A stretch of DNA of 64,000 bases, from NCBI GenBank assembly GCA_013398055.1, contig VZRS01005636.1, positions 663,754-727,753 on the forward strand. The letters run 5' to 3'. The notes under the pieces are model-generated. The model was not told the origin of the DNA and searched no databases. It saw nothing but the letters and a program-made list of their open reading frames with translations. The translations under genes were made by a program, and so were the position numbers. This document shows positions 50,501-61,600 of this stretch, piece by piece; position 1 is the stretch's first letter, and the number at the start of each line of letters is the position of its first letter. Source of the stretch: Ifrita kowaldi (taxonomy: Eukaryota > Chordata > Aves > Passeriformes > Cinclosomatidae).

Positions 50501-52110
50501 TGTGAATACACACACCAGTCTGCAGGGCAGGTTATACAGTCTTTATGTGTGTGGCATAATTAAAAATAAATGCCTCAGGAAGGCTTTGCATGAAAAGCCG
50601 TCATCCTCATATCTTACAATCAGTGCCAGGTGCTCCACTCAAACACAAGTCTTTATTCCTCCTAAACAGCATCTAGTGAGATCCAATCCATTTCTTAATG
50701 GGACCATATAATAATAATTTGCAGGAAAACTTGTAGTGTAGCTGCATGGATCACTGTGGGTGTTGACCAGGTAGATGTATTTAGCATCCATGCTGCTCTG
50801 GATATAAATAATCACAGGTTGATGTAACTGGGCTGCCTGGGGAGCTCTTTCCAATGAAATAATTTCCAAGAAAGTAAACCCACTTTATATCCATAGACAA
50901 CTGCAAACTTCATTGCTAGAAGGAGCCCAAGTTTTATTTTCTTGCAGCATCCGCTGGCCTTGAGGTACTTCTGGAATCTGATTAATCACTCAAGTTCTGA
51001 ATTGTTCAGCCATGGCTAAATGGGACTGTGTTGATGGACATTAACCGTAACCTTTTCCTTCCCAGAAGTTAAACAAATATCAGATAGACGATTCCAGCTT
51101 GAAAATGAAGGATTGATTGCTGGGCTGCTGGCTGAAATCATAGCTAAAGTCTCCATTGACAGTAACTGTAAAATAGTTCTAAGAGCTTAGCTTGTTACAG
51201 CTTTTTGGACCATTAAAACATCAAGAAAATGGAGCTGGAAGCTGGGCACTACAAGATTTATTTCAAGCATTTTTTCCCCCTTCCTTCTGTTCTCAAGATG
51301 CGCTTTGGTCTTCCTATTTTGTGGTGCTCTGACAGGATTGAGCTGGGGTTGGTGTTTGAACTCTTGCTAAGGTATAGTGGTTATTTGGGCTTGCAGAAGT
51401 TGAATGCTTTTAATTAAGTCTGAGAAGAACTCAACTCCCATTAGTTACTAGTGGTAGCTTTTAAAATTTGCTTTCCGAGCTGCTGCCTGTCTTGGCAGCC
51501 TGAAATACAAACAGTGTTAGAATCAGAGGATGTAATGTCAGTGCTTTTTAGCAATGTGAATGTACATATAGATATATCTTCCTTTTAGGGGTTACTACCT
51601 TGATAGTACAGTTCTGTGCCTAGAGGATGAAGCAGCTGGTGATAAGATACAGTGACATTCATTTCTATGTTGTTGACTCAAATCTAGCCTGGGTTAGCAA
51701 CAGAGAAAGGTCATTGCCCTACCACACATTTATTCAGGGCCTTTTTTTATTAACTTGGCTGTCTAAAAATAAAACTTTGAAAATACAGCTGAAAAGGGGC
51801 TTTGAAATCAGTTGCTGCTCACATATTAACTTATTTTATTAACATATTGAAACTTCCTTATGTGATTTGTGTAAAAATTAGTTAACTGAAGAAATTTTCA
51901 AGTCTTCTTCCAACAGTTGTCTACACATTTAATGCTTCCTCTTTTGAGTGCTAGGATGATTTTTCTTATGCTCTGCTCTTGCATGTTGCAAAACGTTAAG
52001 CCAGAATACACCACACTCCAGGGGCTTTTTTGAGTGCTGATTCTTCTTTCTTGAATCCCTACGAAATAACCACATCTCAGCTTCTGTCACTTTGCCACTC
52101 TTTTTTTCAG
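47544..52110 (+). other. EPHA3: EPHA3 intron 10
   Basis: A 4.6-kb intron with donor GTAATG and acceptor CTTTTTTTCAG. It contains a tRNA-Ile/CR1 composite SINE at 49057-49196. No other repeat or exon is recognised. Confidence 0.9.
49057..49196 (-). mobile_element. SINE with tRNA-Ile-like head and CR1-like tail
   Basis: Read on the minus strand, the element starts near 49196 with a tRNA-Ile-like unit of about 73 nt. The A box TAGCTCAGTTGG matches the polymerase III consensus, the anticodon loop reads CTGATAA (GAT, Ile), and the B box GGTTCAACCCC differs slightly from consensus. The unit is followed by about 65 nt resembling a CR1 3' end (reverse complement of CACAGGTTATTGTGAGTTGG and GGAAGGGACCCCCAAGGATC). 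A SINE that carries a LINE 3' end is mobilised by that LINE, here a CR1. From memory this structure matches a zebra finch-type SINE and supports a songbird source. It is not a working tRNA gene: the acceptor stem is decayed and the tail is fused. Confidence 0.82.
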
Positions 52111-52296
52111 GGGAGTTCGGAGAAGTGTGCAGTGGACGCCTGAAGCTGCCTTCTAAAAAGGAAATTTCCGTGGCCATCAAAACCCTGAAAGTTGGCTACA
52201 CAGAAAAGCAGAGGAGGGACTTCCTGGGGGAAGCAAGCATCATGGGCCAGTTTGACCACCCCAACATCATCCGGCTGGAGGGAGTCGTCACTAAAA
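52111..52296 (+). CDS. EPHA3: EPHA3 exon 11: kinase N-lobe
   Basis: This 186-bp exon (phase 1-1) encodes about human residues 630-692. It completes the glycine loop (GEFGEVCSGRL), then gives the ATP-anchoring lysine in VAIKTLKVGY (human Lys653) and the helix C glutamate in DFLGEASIMGQF that pairs with it. Strands 4 and 5 follow (HPNIIRLEGVVTKS). All residues needed for ATP binding in this lobe are present, so this is an active-type kinase, unlike EPHA10 or EPHB6. Acceptor CTTTTTTTCAG, donor GTAAGA. Confidence 0.98.
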
Positions 52297-55200
52297 GTAA
52301 GATATGACTGGGACCTACCTCTGTGCATGGAAATGTCATGGAGGAACCTTCCAGGCTAAATCATTCTCTGATTTGCTGATGGTTCGAAGGAGAGCAAAAG
52401 TGAGTTATAAATTAAGTAATGCAGGTTTATGCTCTGCAAAAACTCAGTAATAAATTGGCGGGTTTAATAAACTCCAGAGCTAAAGATTGCTCCACAGTGG
52501 CCAAGAGGCACTGGGTGATGATCTGGTGGGAGTCGTGGAGTCTGATGTGCTGAGGCTTCCTAATTGCACTGTGTTCTGCTTTCAGCTAAATCATTAGATC
52601 TGTCATTAGCACTAATTAATGAACAGCCTACCTGGTACAACAACTGGTTCTAGTGAACTATTAAATAAGGCCAAGCTTTCTGCCTACGTAGTTTTCATGC
52701 AGGGGAAATATTCCATGTGATATTCAATGTGTACCAGCATGAGGCATTTTAAAGCTCCAGAATTCCAGAATTCACACATCTTGGTAAAAATCTCAAAATA
52801 AAAGTCTTGAGGATTTAATCATTCAGCAGTAAAACTAATTTTATTTCTGTGATTTTATATATATTTACTTAAATGCATTTTCTCAATCTACCTTTGGGTA
52901 GATTTTGTTATGGGTTTGGTTGGGTTTTTTTTTTCTTTTTTTTTGTGTTAAAGCATATTCTTGGTCTTTGTTTATGATAACAAATCACCTTCTCTTTTTG
53001 AGACAAAGAAAAAATTACTGAAACCTCCATGTACATGTGGTACCTTCCTGGAAAAGTAATATATTTCAGCAACCCTCTTCAGCTACACTTTCTTATATTT
53101 CCATGGTGGAATGAAGTGATAAATTTACTGATCAAATTTATCTACCTACGTTAGTTATTAAGTGGAAGATCAATAAGATTTTATATGAGGCAATTAAAAA
53201 AAAATCAGGAATGCTCCAAGATTTTTCAGGGGAGTGGAAAAAATTGGTAGGATATTTCCTTGTTCATACCAGAGCCTGATGGCAAAGCAGCTCTTTGCCA
53301 TTTCAGTGATCAGCTTGGAATTTGCTGAGGATGTTTCCAGTTTAACTGGATAGAAACATACCAAATACTTTGGGTTTAAGTAGATGGTTTTAAGAATTTT
53401 TTTTTTAAATTGTGTGATTAAGGGTTCACGAGCATAGGTCTGAAAAAATTTCATAGCACACTGCAGGAAAGTGTAAGAAACGAAAACCCCACCAGAACAA
53501 GTCTAAAAGTCACTAGTGAAAGGTATGTAAAACACTATATGTTATGAAGACACATAATTATAATAATAATAATTCCTTCTCCATGTGTGGTTCATGAAAG
53601 TCTATTTTGCTGATTTCAATAACAAAGAAATGATTGTTTATCTTGGGTCTCACAGTCCCGTTAGGAAAGGTCTGCCTGCATAAATCGAGGTTTATCTCTT
53701 GCCTTGTAGTGACACACACTTTGTACAGTCAGAACAAGATTTGCAGTCACAAAATCACATGAAATGCCAGCATCAGTGTGCACACAGCTGAGCTAAAATC
53801 TATTTTGTTATGTTTTATATTCCTGGAGCTCTTGAGACAGTAAATTAATTGCTGTACGTGCAGGAATTTGTGCACTGCTCTTGAATGTGCACTACTAATT
53901 CTCCCTGTATTCTGTATAAGTGACTTCTTTGAGTTTGCTGCTCAGGTATATTCCCACCTCTGCTGTCTGCTTTGGGGGGCTGGGGGGAAGGTCAGGAGTG
54001 CCACTGCCCATCACATTGGTGTATGAGAGAGCAAACTCTGAATATTCCCAGCTGAAGCCAATAAAAGCCTCAGGGGTTCAACACCCTCTCCAGATAGCTC
54101 CAGCACCAGAGTTGAGAAATCTGCTCTGGAGATATTTGTCTCCATTTTACTGTAAAGTATGAAAGTTCATGGCCCAGAGTAAATAAATTAGTAAATATAA
54201 TAATTTGTTTTATTTAATATTCTACAGGGCAGTAGAAGGACAAGGAGTTTGCGGGTTTGGGCGTCTTTTTGTTTGGGTTTTTTTTAACCAATCAATCACC
54301 ACATCAGGCTTCCAGCCTTGCCTCCAGTGCAGAGTTGTTCCTCTGCTCCCCGTGGATTTCTGTCCTGCTTTTCCCAGCTGCTGCCCCACCCTCATGGGCA
54401 CACTATAGGCAGTAATTTTAATAACCAGCATGTACTGCTTGGTTTACTAATAATTTACAGCAATTATTATAATAAACCTGGGCAACACTGTTGACCCAAC
54501 TTGTTATCATTTATAAATGTCTGTGCTTCGATAAATGGATGCAGAGGGTTCTTTTAAAACTTCAGAGCATGTGCTTCTTGTTATGGGCACATTTCCAACA
54601 GAATGAGAGTGAAACCCTGCTCTTAAGGCTTTTGGAGTGTGGGTGAGCAAGGCAGGAAGATGCTCCTGTAATAATTTGGAGGACATATTTCTTACTCTAA
54701 TTTAAGTTCTTCTGCTAAGTCTCGTAAAATTGCCTGCGTCTGTACAGAAACCAGGCACTTGTCTCTTGGATTCAAAGTGCATGGCAAAGCACATGGATTT
54801 ATCATAGAAAATATAGATATTTAGGAATAGGAAATTCTGGATAGCCCTGTACTTAAAAGGTCCAGCAGCATCTTGTGTGTGTTACCAGAAATCCCTTTGT
54901 GTTCATGTTACACACAGAGTGTAATTAAGGCACTTTATCTGTATATTTCTTGCTAACAAGACTAAGCATAAATAGATTTTTTTTGAGCTTTTACATTGTT
55001 AGATCTTGTATCTGTATAATCTCCTGTATCATTCAATATTATTATTGTGCATATAGTATTTCCTGCTGGTGAATGGATGTCAGTCAATTACTCATTAGTG
55101 TGACTCCCACAGTGTAACACATCATTTGTACCACAGAAAGAAGGCATTTGAACTCATTAATGCATAGTTTTCTTCTCATATTAAACTCATTCTTTGAAAT

Positions 55201-56120
55201 TACTATTTCTCTTCTAAGATTTCTATTTGGTAGAAGCTGTATTTTTTGAAAAGCAAACAAAAAGGGAGTTGTTACCATTTTCCTGGCTTTTTTTGATGGT
55301 TTTCTTGTTCTTAATTAAATCAGGTACCTTTATCAAGCCTCATGCTGTTCAATTTTAAAAGCTAAAATTTCACCATGCCCACTATACAATATGCACGCCT
55401 TCATCCTACTTTTATGGTCAGATGCCTTCCTGTGTTTTATAGGCAATAATAATTCATCTCCCTAAATAACTTCATGCTCTTACCCAACTTTCTCTCTACC
55501 ACAAAGAGAAAATAAGCAAAGCTTTAGTAAATATTATGAAATAATAAAATCCGTATGATGGTAAAATATTAGCAGGGCAATGACCTTGGTGTGAAAACTT
55601 CATCGTCATCACGTTAACTTTTGCATTCGTTTCTCTCCACCATGTCAGAGCTGTATATAAAATCTTGGTTGTGTCACAAAGTACCCTGGGGTAGAAGGAA
55701 TGGTTTCAAAAACTGAGCTGAATATGTGTGGATGAGTTTTGGATAATATTAAAGGTTTTTCAAGGGCTGTTTCCTTAGGGTTTGCCTTTGCCCTGTGGGT
55801 GCAGCTTGTTCAGGTCCCAGCTGTGTCCAGGTTTGTGCTGTTGGTGATTCCAGCGCAAAGGGAAGAAGGACTGTCTGGAAGGAGGGAATGCCCATCTTAC
55901 AGCTCTGCTTCTCTTCCCAGTGCCCTGGCTTTTATTGTGTATTTTCCATCTTTATCTGCACCCAGCCTTGATTTGCCCTTGCATCTTTTGCTTCCTTTCG
56001 AAATGTAAAAATTCTCCTTGGGGTTAGGAAGATTTGGGCACATTCCTGAAGTGCTTGGGTTTGCTGATTGTATTCCAGTGTGTTCCTTTGAAAAGCTTGA
56101 CCCCTGTGCTCTGTTTGCAG
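52297..56120 (+). other. EPHA3: EPHA3 intron 11
   Basis: A 3.8-kb intron with donor GTAAGA and acceptor CTGTTTGCAG. It has a T-rich tract near 52925-52944 and G-rich runs near 53970-53988. No exon or named repeat is recognised. Confidence 0.9.
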
Positions 56121-56182
56121 GTAAACCAGTTATGATTGTTACTGAATATATGGAAAATGGTTCCTTGGACAGCTTCCTACGA
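56121..56182 (+). CDS. EPHA3: EPHA3 exon 12: kinase gatekeeper and hinge
   Basis: This 62-bp exon (phase 1-0) encodes KPVMIVTEYMENGSLDSFLR, about human residues 692-712. Thr in IVTEYM is the gatekeeper, and EYMENGS is the hinge that holds the adenine of ATP. The threonine gatekeeper is what Eph kinases normally have. The hinge Tyr (human Tyr701) is also a known autophosphorylation site of EphA3. Splice sites are CTGTTTGCAG and GTAAGT. Confidence 0.97.
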
Positions 56183-58421
56183 GTAAGTGCAATAGGAAAC
56201 TAAATGGGGCAGAACTGGCTCTTGTTCTGAACTTGTTAGGGATTTACTGCCACTCTACGCTGATTCATCATCAGCTCTTGTTGCTTGATAATTCTGTATT
56301 TCCATTTGGGTTTGTGTGTATCATGATGTGCTCAGAAAGCCATGCAGGAATCTGCTGGTCCATTTGCATTTTTCCAAAATTATGACAATTTTGGTCTCAT
56401 TAGTATGTTGCATCTATTAAAAATGAACAAAACAAAAGATTCTGGCACAGAAAAATGAGAATTGTTTTTCTGGAGGCTGAATTGTGACTGTAATGCAGTT
56501 ATGCTTATTGGTTGGCATCCTCTATGTCTAAGGGAGAGATTTTTGAAGTGGATGGATTTGTGGAAATTTTATCAGTAATGAAAAGTGGAGAGAATAGCCC
56601 CATACCTGAGGATGTTAGAAATGTTTAGCTAGCAAAGTCTACTGACCTGTTTTCTTTTCCCAACCTTAGACATACTAGTGCTGTGGCTGATTTATCTTTG
56701 TTTTCTGTCAAAGTTGGTAGTGAGCCTAAAAAAATTCAAATGCTCCCTGTGTCACCAAGATTTACTTGTGGCAAAACAAGGACTGCAGGAGAAATGAAAT
56801 CCCATCTGAGGGGAAACACTGGTTTAATTTTAATTTGTTAGGGCAAACTCAGCTTTGGCTGGGAGACTGCTTTGGTTCTGCCACGGTTGAATGACATTAT
56901 CCCCCAAATTCATAACATTGAACTAGACATTTAACCCCAAAAGGGGATATATTGTCAACCTCAGTTTCACTACGTACTATACATGTTATGGTGTCTACTG
57001 GAGCATGTAAAATACATATAAATAATGTGTCAGTAGAGCTGAATGAAATATCTCTGTACTGAACCACATATATATTTTGTTTAGGCTTGAAATCCTTGAA
57101 GAGAGCTCTGAGGAAAGGAGAATAATTTCTGGCTGCACAGAACAGTTGTTCAGCTTGTTCTTTCACTTTAGTGTGATTTTTTTTTTTTTTTTACTACTCT
57201 TGTGTGGAAACATAGATAAGAACCTTGTGACTCATTAATATCACAGGCAACTCGGGCCATATAACCCCTTCTGTAAATGCCTTTTGATACTACTTTGTTT
57301 GCTTTCCCCATTGCTTTTGAAAGGCTCTCTGAGCATCTGATTCTGTTCATGCTTAGATACCTTCTGGTTTTTAGCTAAATCTTTTCCAGGGTCTATACAA
57401 ATTCTCTTGGGTTTGCTCAAATAAAAAACAGGGACAGAGAACTGCTAAGAATCTTTTAAAATAATTAATTTCTTCATGAAGGGGAATTCTGAGAAACTCT
57501 TTAAACATCCACTGTGCCATGTATTTGTCTAATGTTTACAGTGCTATTGTTACCCCCAAGTACCCTAATCAAAAATGAAAAATGGATGCAATCAGTCTGG
57601 CAGACTGATTCATGTCAGATCACCTCACGTGGCAGAGCCAGCTCCCCTGCATTTAATAAAATTCCAGGAGCAGCAGCACGAGGAGTTGGACAGCTGCCCA
57701 TGAGGATACATTTACAGCACTGGGGAATTCATTTGGGAGCTGCACTACAACAAACTGCTGTCCTATTGTCTATATATCCATATATAAGTATCAAAAGTAG
57801 ATGTTAACAAACAGTAAGAGCTGGGAGATTTAATTTACCCAAAAGTAGATGATTAGAAATATGTGCAACCAATGGTTTCGAGGCTAAGTCACGGTGTGTT
57901 TCAGTAATTTTTGTGTTCCTGAAGTTGAGGAAAATTTTAAGGAATTAGTTTATAAGTAATGGAATTTGAAAGCCACTGACTCAGATCAGCATTTGCTTTT
58001 GTTAAATCAATTTCTTGTGTAATAGAAAACTTTCATTAGGCCATTGGGGAAGGCTTGGATTTTCACTAAAAAATCCTGTGGCCTTTCAGGGAAGTTGGAC
58101 ATCTGTTTCTCTAATGTTCTGACACTCCAGTCTCAGGAGCACACACAACTTAGATTTATGTGCTGCTTTCACACGTGTCCCATCTAGAAAATTAAAACTC
58201 TGATGACAGCAAGAGGGGAAAAATGAATTTTTATCTGAATTGCAAATCTGTCCTCTTCCCTCAGCTGATTGGGAGATCAGCATGGTTCCACGTGTGGCAT
58301 GTAAATCACAGCACCTGACTCACAAGCTCGTCATTTGAGGGGCTTCCAGGGTATTTATAAAAGAGTCTGTGCAAGGAGGAACATGAGCAGTCCCTGAAAT
58401 GACATTTCCAATGTTTTCTAG
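56183..58421 (+). other. EPHA3: EPHA3 intron 12
   Basis: A 2.2-kb intron with donor GTAAGT and acceptor ATGTTTTCTAG. It has a T run near 57176-57192 and otherwise plain AT-rich sequence. Confidence 0.9.
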
Positions 58422-58631
58422 AAGCACGATGCCCAGTTCACAGTCATCCAGCTGGTGGGCATGCTTCGAGGGATCGCTTCTGGCATGAAGTACCTGTCGG
58501 ATATGGGCTACGTCCATCGGGATCTAGCTGCTCGTAACATCCTCATCAACAGTAACCTGGTATGCAAAGTCTCAGATTTTGGTCTCTCTCGTGTGCTGGA
58601 GGATGACCCAGAAGCTGCTTACACCACAAGG
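58422..58631 (+). CDS. EPHA3: EPHA3 exon 13: catalytic loop, DFG and activation loop
   Basis: This 210-bp exon (phase 0-0) encodes about human residues 713-782. It contains the catalytic loop HRDLAARN (catalytic Asp, human 746), the magnesium-binding DFG in KVSDFGLSR and the activation-loop tyrosine in EAAYTTR (human Tyr779). The kinase chemistry, transfer of ATP phosphate to tyrosines of the receptor and its targets, depends on these residues, and all are intact. The frame stops at the splice site after Arg. The next expected segment (GGKIPIRW and the rest of the C-lobe) is not in the window. Splice sites are TTTTCTAG and GTGAGT. Confidence 0.98.
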
Positions 58632-61600
58632 GTGAGTTCCTGTGTTTCTCTACTCTTTTAAAATTCTCGTTGGTTGTGACAAAGGCTGAAATCTGGTGAT
58701 CCCTGAGGCTGTGTTGCAGTCTTGTATGGCCAGAGGTGTTCAGTAAACCAGAAGCTCATCACAGTTATTTTTTAATTCATGTCTCAGAGAAAACAGAAGG
58801 CAGAAAGTATGGTTTGTGTTGGTAGATTACTTTTCTTAAACTATGCAAAATTCTTGGCTCAGTTTCTTTCTTCTGGATGTGTAAAGGAGTGAATGTCACA
58901 ATTAAGGCCTGAGTTCTTTTGGCACACAATATTTTAAGACCTCATGTGTGCTTTGAGAAGTTTTAGTTGCACTGCTGGTTTAGCTCCCACACAGTAAAAA
59001 AAAAAAATCCTACCTATCAAATTTTTGTGTGTTTTCTAGTATGACAGGAGATAGGTCTGGTTGGAGCATACTGATATCACTGTTCTGCAAGGTTGTATCA
59101 TTTTTACCTGCACTTGTACCTCTAACTGAGTGAAAACTTGAGTAAAACAAAAAAATGCACACCTGATTATCACCCTGAATAACACTTCCATTTTTTTGTG
59201 GAAGCCTTTAGCTTTCTGTATATATGTGTATTACACTTAGAGATCTGGTTGTTCATTTCAATGCTATTTAAAGGGAATTTTGTTAACTTTAGACAAAGTG
59301 ACATTAATATCCAGTATCTTAGTCAAGCATAATTTGCATTGCTCATAGTAATCACCTCATCTTCACTGGTACAAACCAGATTACAATGTATCAGCACAAC
59401 CTTCATGTGGGTTTTCTAAGTTTTCCTTCATTCCTGAACACTGACAGGAGCAGTCAATAATTTTAGTAGTTTACATGCTGCCTTCTCCATGATTGAAATA
59501 AAATAACATGTGAGAAATGAGTAATGAAATCCTGGCAGTTTTCTGACACATTGTATACACATGTATTAATAGATACGTATTTATCCATCATACCTTCATA
59601 ACTTACCAGGCATAAAGACTCTATTCTTTACTTGACCTTTCAGTGTTTTCTTTGCCCTCTGATAAACTTTGTCATGTAGTTAGAAATATGCAATATATAC
59701 CACTTTAGAAAACTGTCTGCAGAGATCTGTCATGGTTAACATAAAGAGACATTACTAGGAGAAAGCAGTTTTCATTCTCAGTAGAGTCACAGCATTAATA
59801 AATAAATATTCCTGGAATGCAAGGGTTCCTCAATAGAAAATGGTCCACTCTTTTATTTTCTAAGGATTTTTCCCAAACTTACTGTTCTTGCTGGTCTCCT
59901 TCAGATATTTTCAACTTCACTACATTTTCCTTAAATGTGATGCCCAAACAGGATCCTAATCCACAGCACCAGGCACAGCACATTTATCTCATGTTTCTTA
60001 CATGTGACCTTTCTGTTAATATCTCCTTCCTCAAGTTCTCATCCCACCCCCACACCCATGTTCTTTGCTTGGGCACACACCTCTGACAGGCTTCAAAGTT
60101 CAATTCTCTTATTTCAAAGTTGATCTGGGCGTGCAAATCATCTGTAATTCAGTAAAGGCATTTTGTGTGCTTGCATTAAGAGCTGAGAATTCAAGTTCTA
60201 GTTAATTCCTAGTTAACTTAGGATAGAAAAAATTCTGTCTCTCCATCAAACTGCAGAGCTTTTTATTAGGGAAGTGCACCTCCCTGAAAATGAAGCTGTC
60301 ACATCAGTGACATGTCTGTGGGTGCCTTGGGCACATCAGGGTGCACAGGTGTTTTCTGCGAGTGTCCCACATGAATTTGCTCTTCCTCTCCTCCTGCCAC
60401 CTATTTTCTGAGCCTACCTGCCTATTTGCAATTAGATAGTGAAATCAGATGGAAAGAAACTATTTTGTAATCATCTGTGTTCAGTAAACTCCATCTGGCG
60501 TTTGTGGTGTGTGTGCAAACTGCTGCAGGAAGATGCTCATGTAATTAAAACTTTCAAATACAACTTAGGACAAATCTAATTTTTTTCAAGAGTTGTTGCT
60601 GTGAATATACCTCTGCACATGTTGGCTCTGAGAGAACAACAAGGCTATGTGATATTCATCTTTTTTGCTCACTTTTCCTTCGAAATGAATCTTGTGCTCA
60701 TGTCAAGGGAGTGTTTCCAGGTGGGATGCTTGATCCCCAGCTGAAAAAAATGGGGACCACAGATGTGAAACAGAGGTTCACTCCACTGGCAGAGAGCTGA
60801 GCAGTTCATGCTCCTGCTGCTTGGCCATTTCACAAAACACAGGACCATTTCCTAGGCTGCTCTTAGCACATTTTGCAAGCACTAATTATAGGACAAAGCC
60901 AAGACAAAAATAGAGCCACTTTTTAAAATAATGGCATCATCTCAAACTATTTCATGCCTAATAATGGCATTGTCCCAAACTATTTCATGTCTTTAAAACT
61001 AAAGGATGACAACTACTTTTTAAGCTATTTAAAAAGACAAAAAAAACCCCTAAATTATAACTCCATTTTCAAACATTACAGAGTATGTATTATATTGATG
61101 TCCTCCTGTCCTCAATCTCCTCCTACTTCCAGTTCTCCATGTAGTATCCATGGTACTAGGGAAATTTACAGAGTTAGCTGCAAAGATTAGAGTTAGCTTT
61201 ATCTGTTTAGGCTCCTTTTCTACCCCTATTTTCCACCTGTAAATGTCAAAGCCTGAGAATGATTCCACTGCTTTAATTCAGAGTTGCAAGTCAGGATTGA
61301 TCTACCCCCAAGAAGCCCAGCCAGGCTTTCAGTGCTCACCACTGCCTGGGTGAAATTTTATGTTGTGCTGTTCTCAGAAGCCGTGTCTGAAGCTTTGCAT
61401 AAAGGCTATGAACGTGTGTCCTTTTATAGATCAATAATTTATGTATCCCTTTATATTTCAATGCATAATCTGTGTTATTCATGCTATTGTACAAGAAGCC
61501 TGAAGGACAATGCAAAGATCAGAAGTGCATGTGTGAAATCCAGGGAATCAGGAGTTGTAAGGAACTTTCCTGCCTGACAGGGTCATTTTTTTTACCTCCT

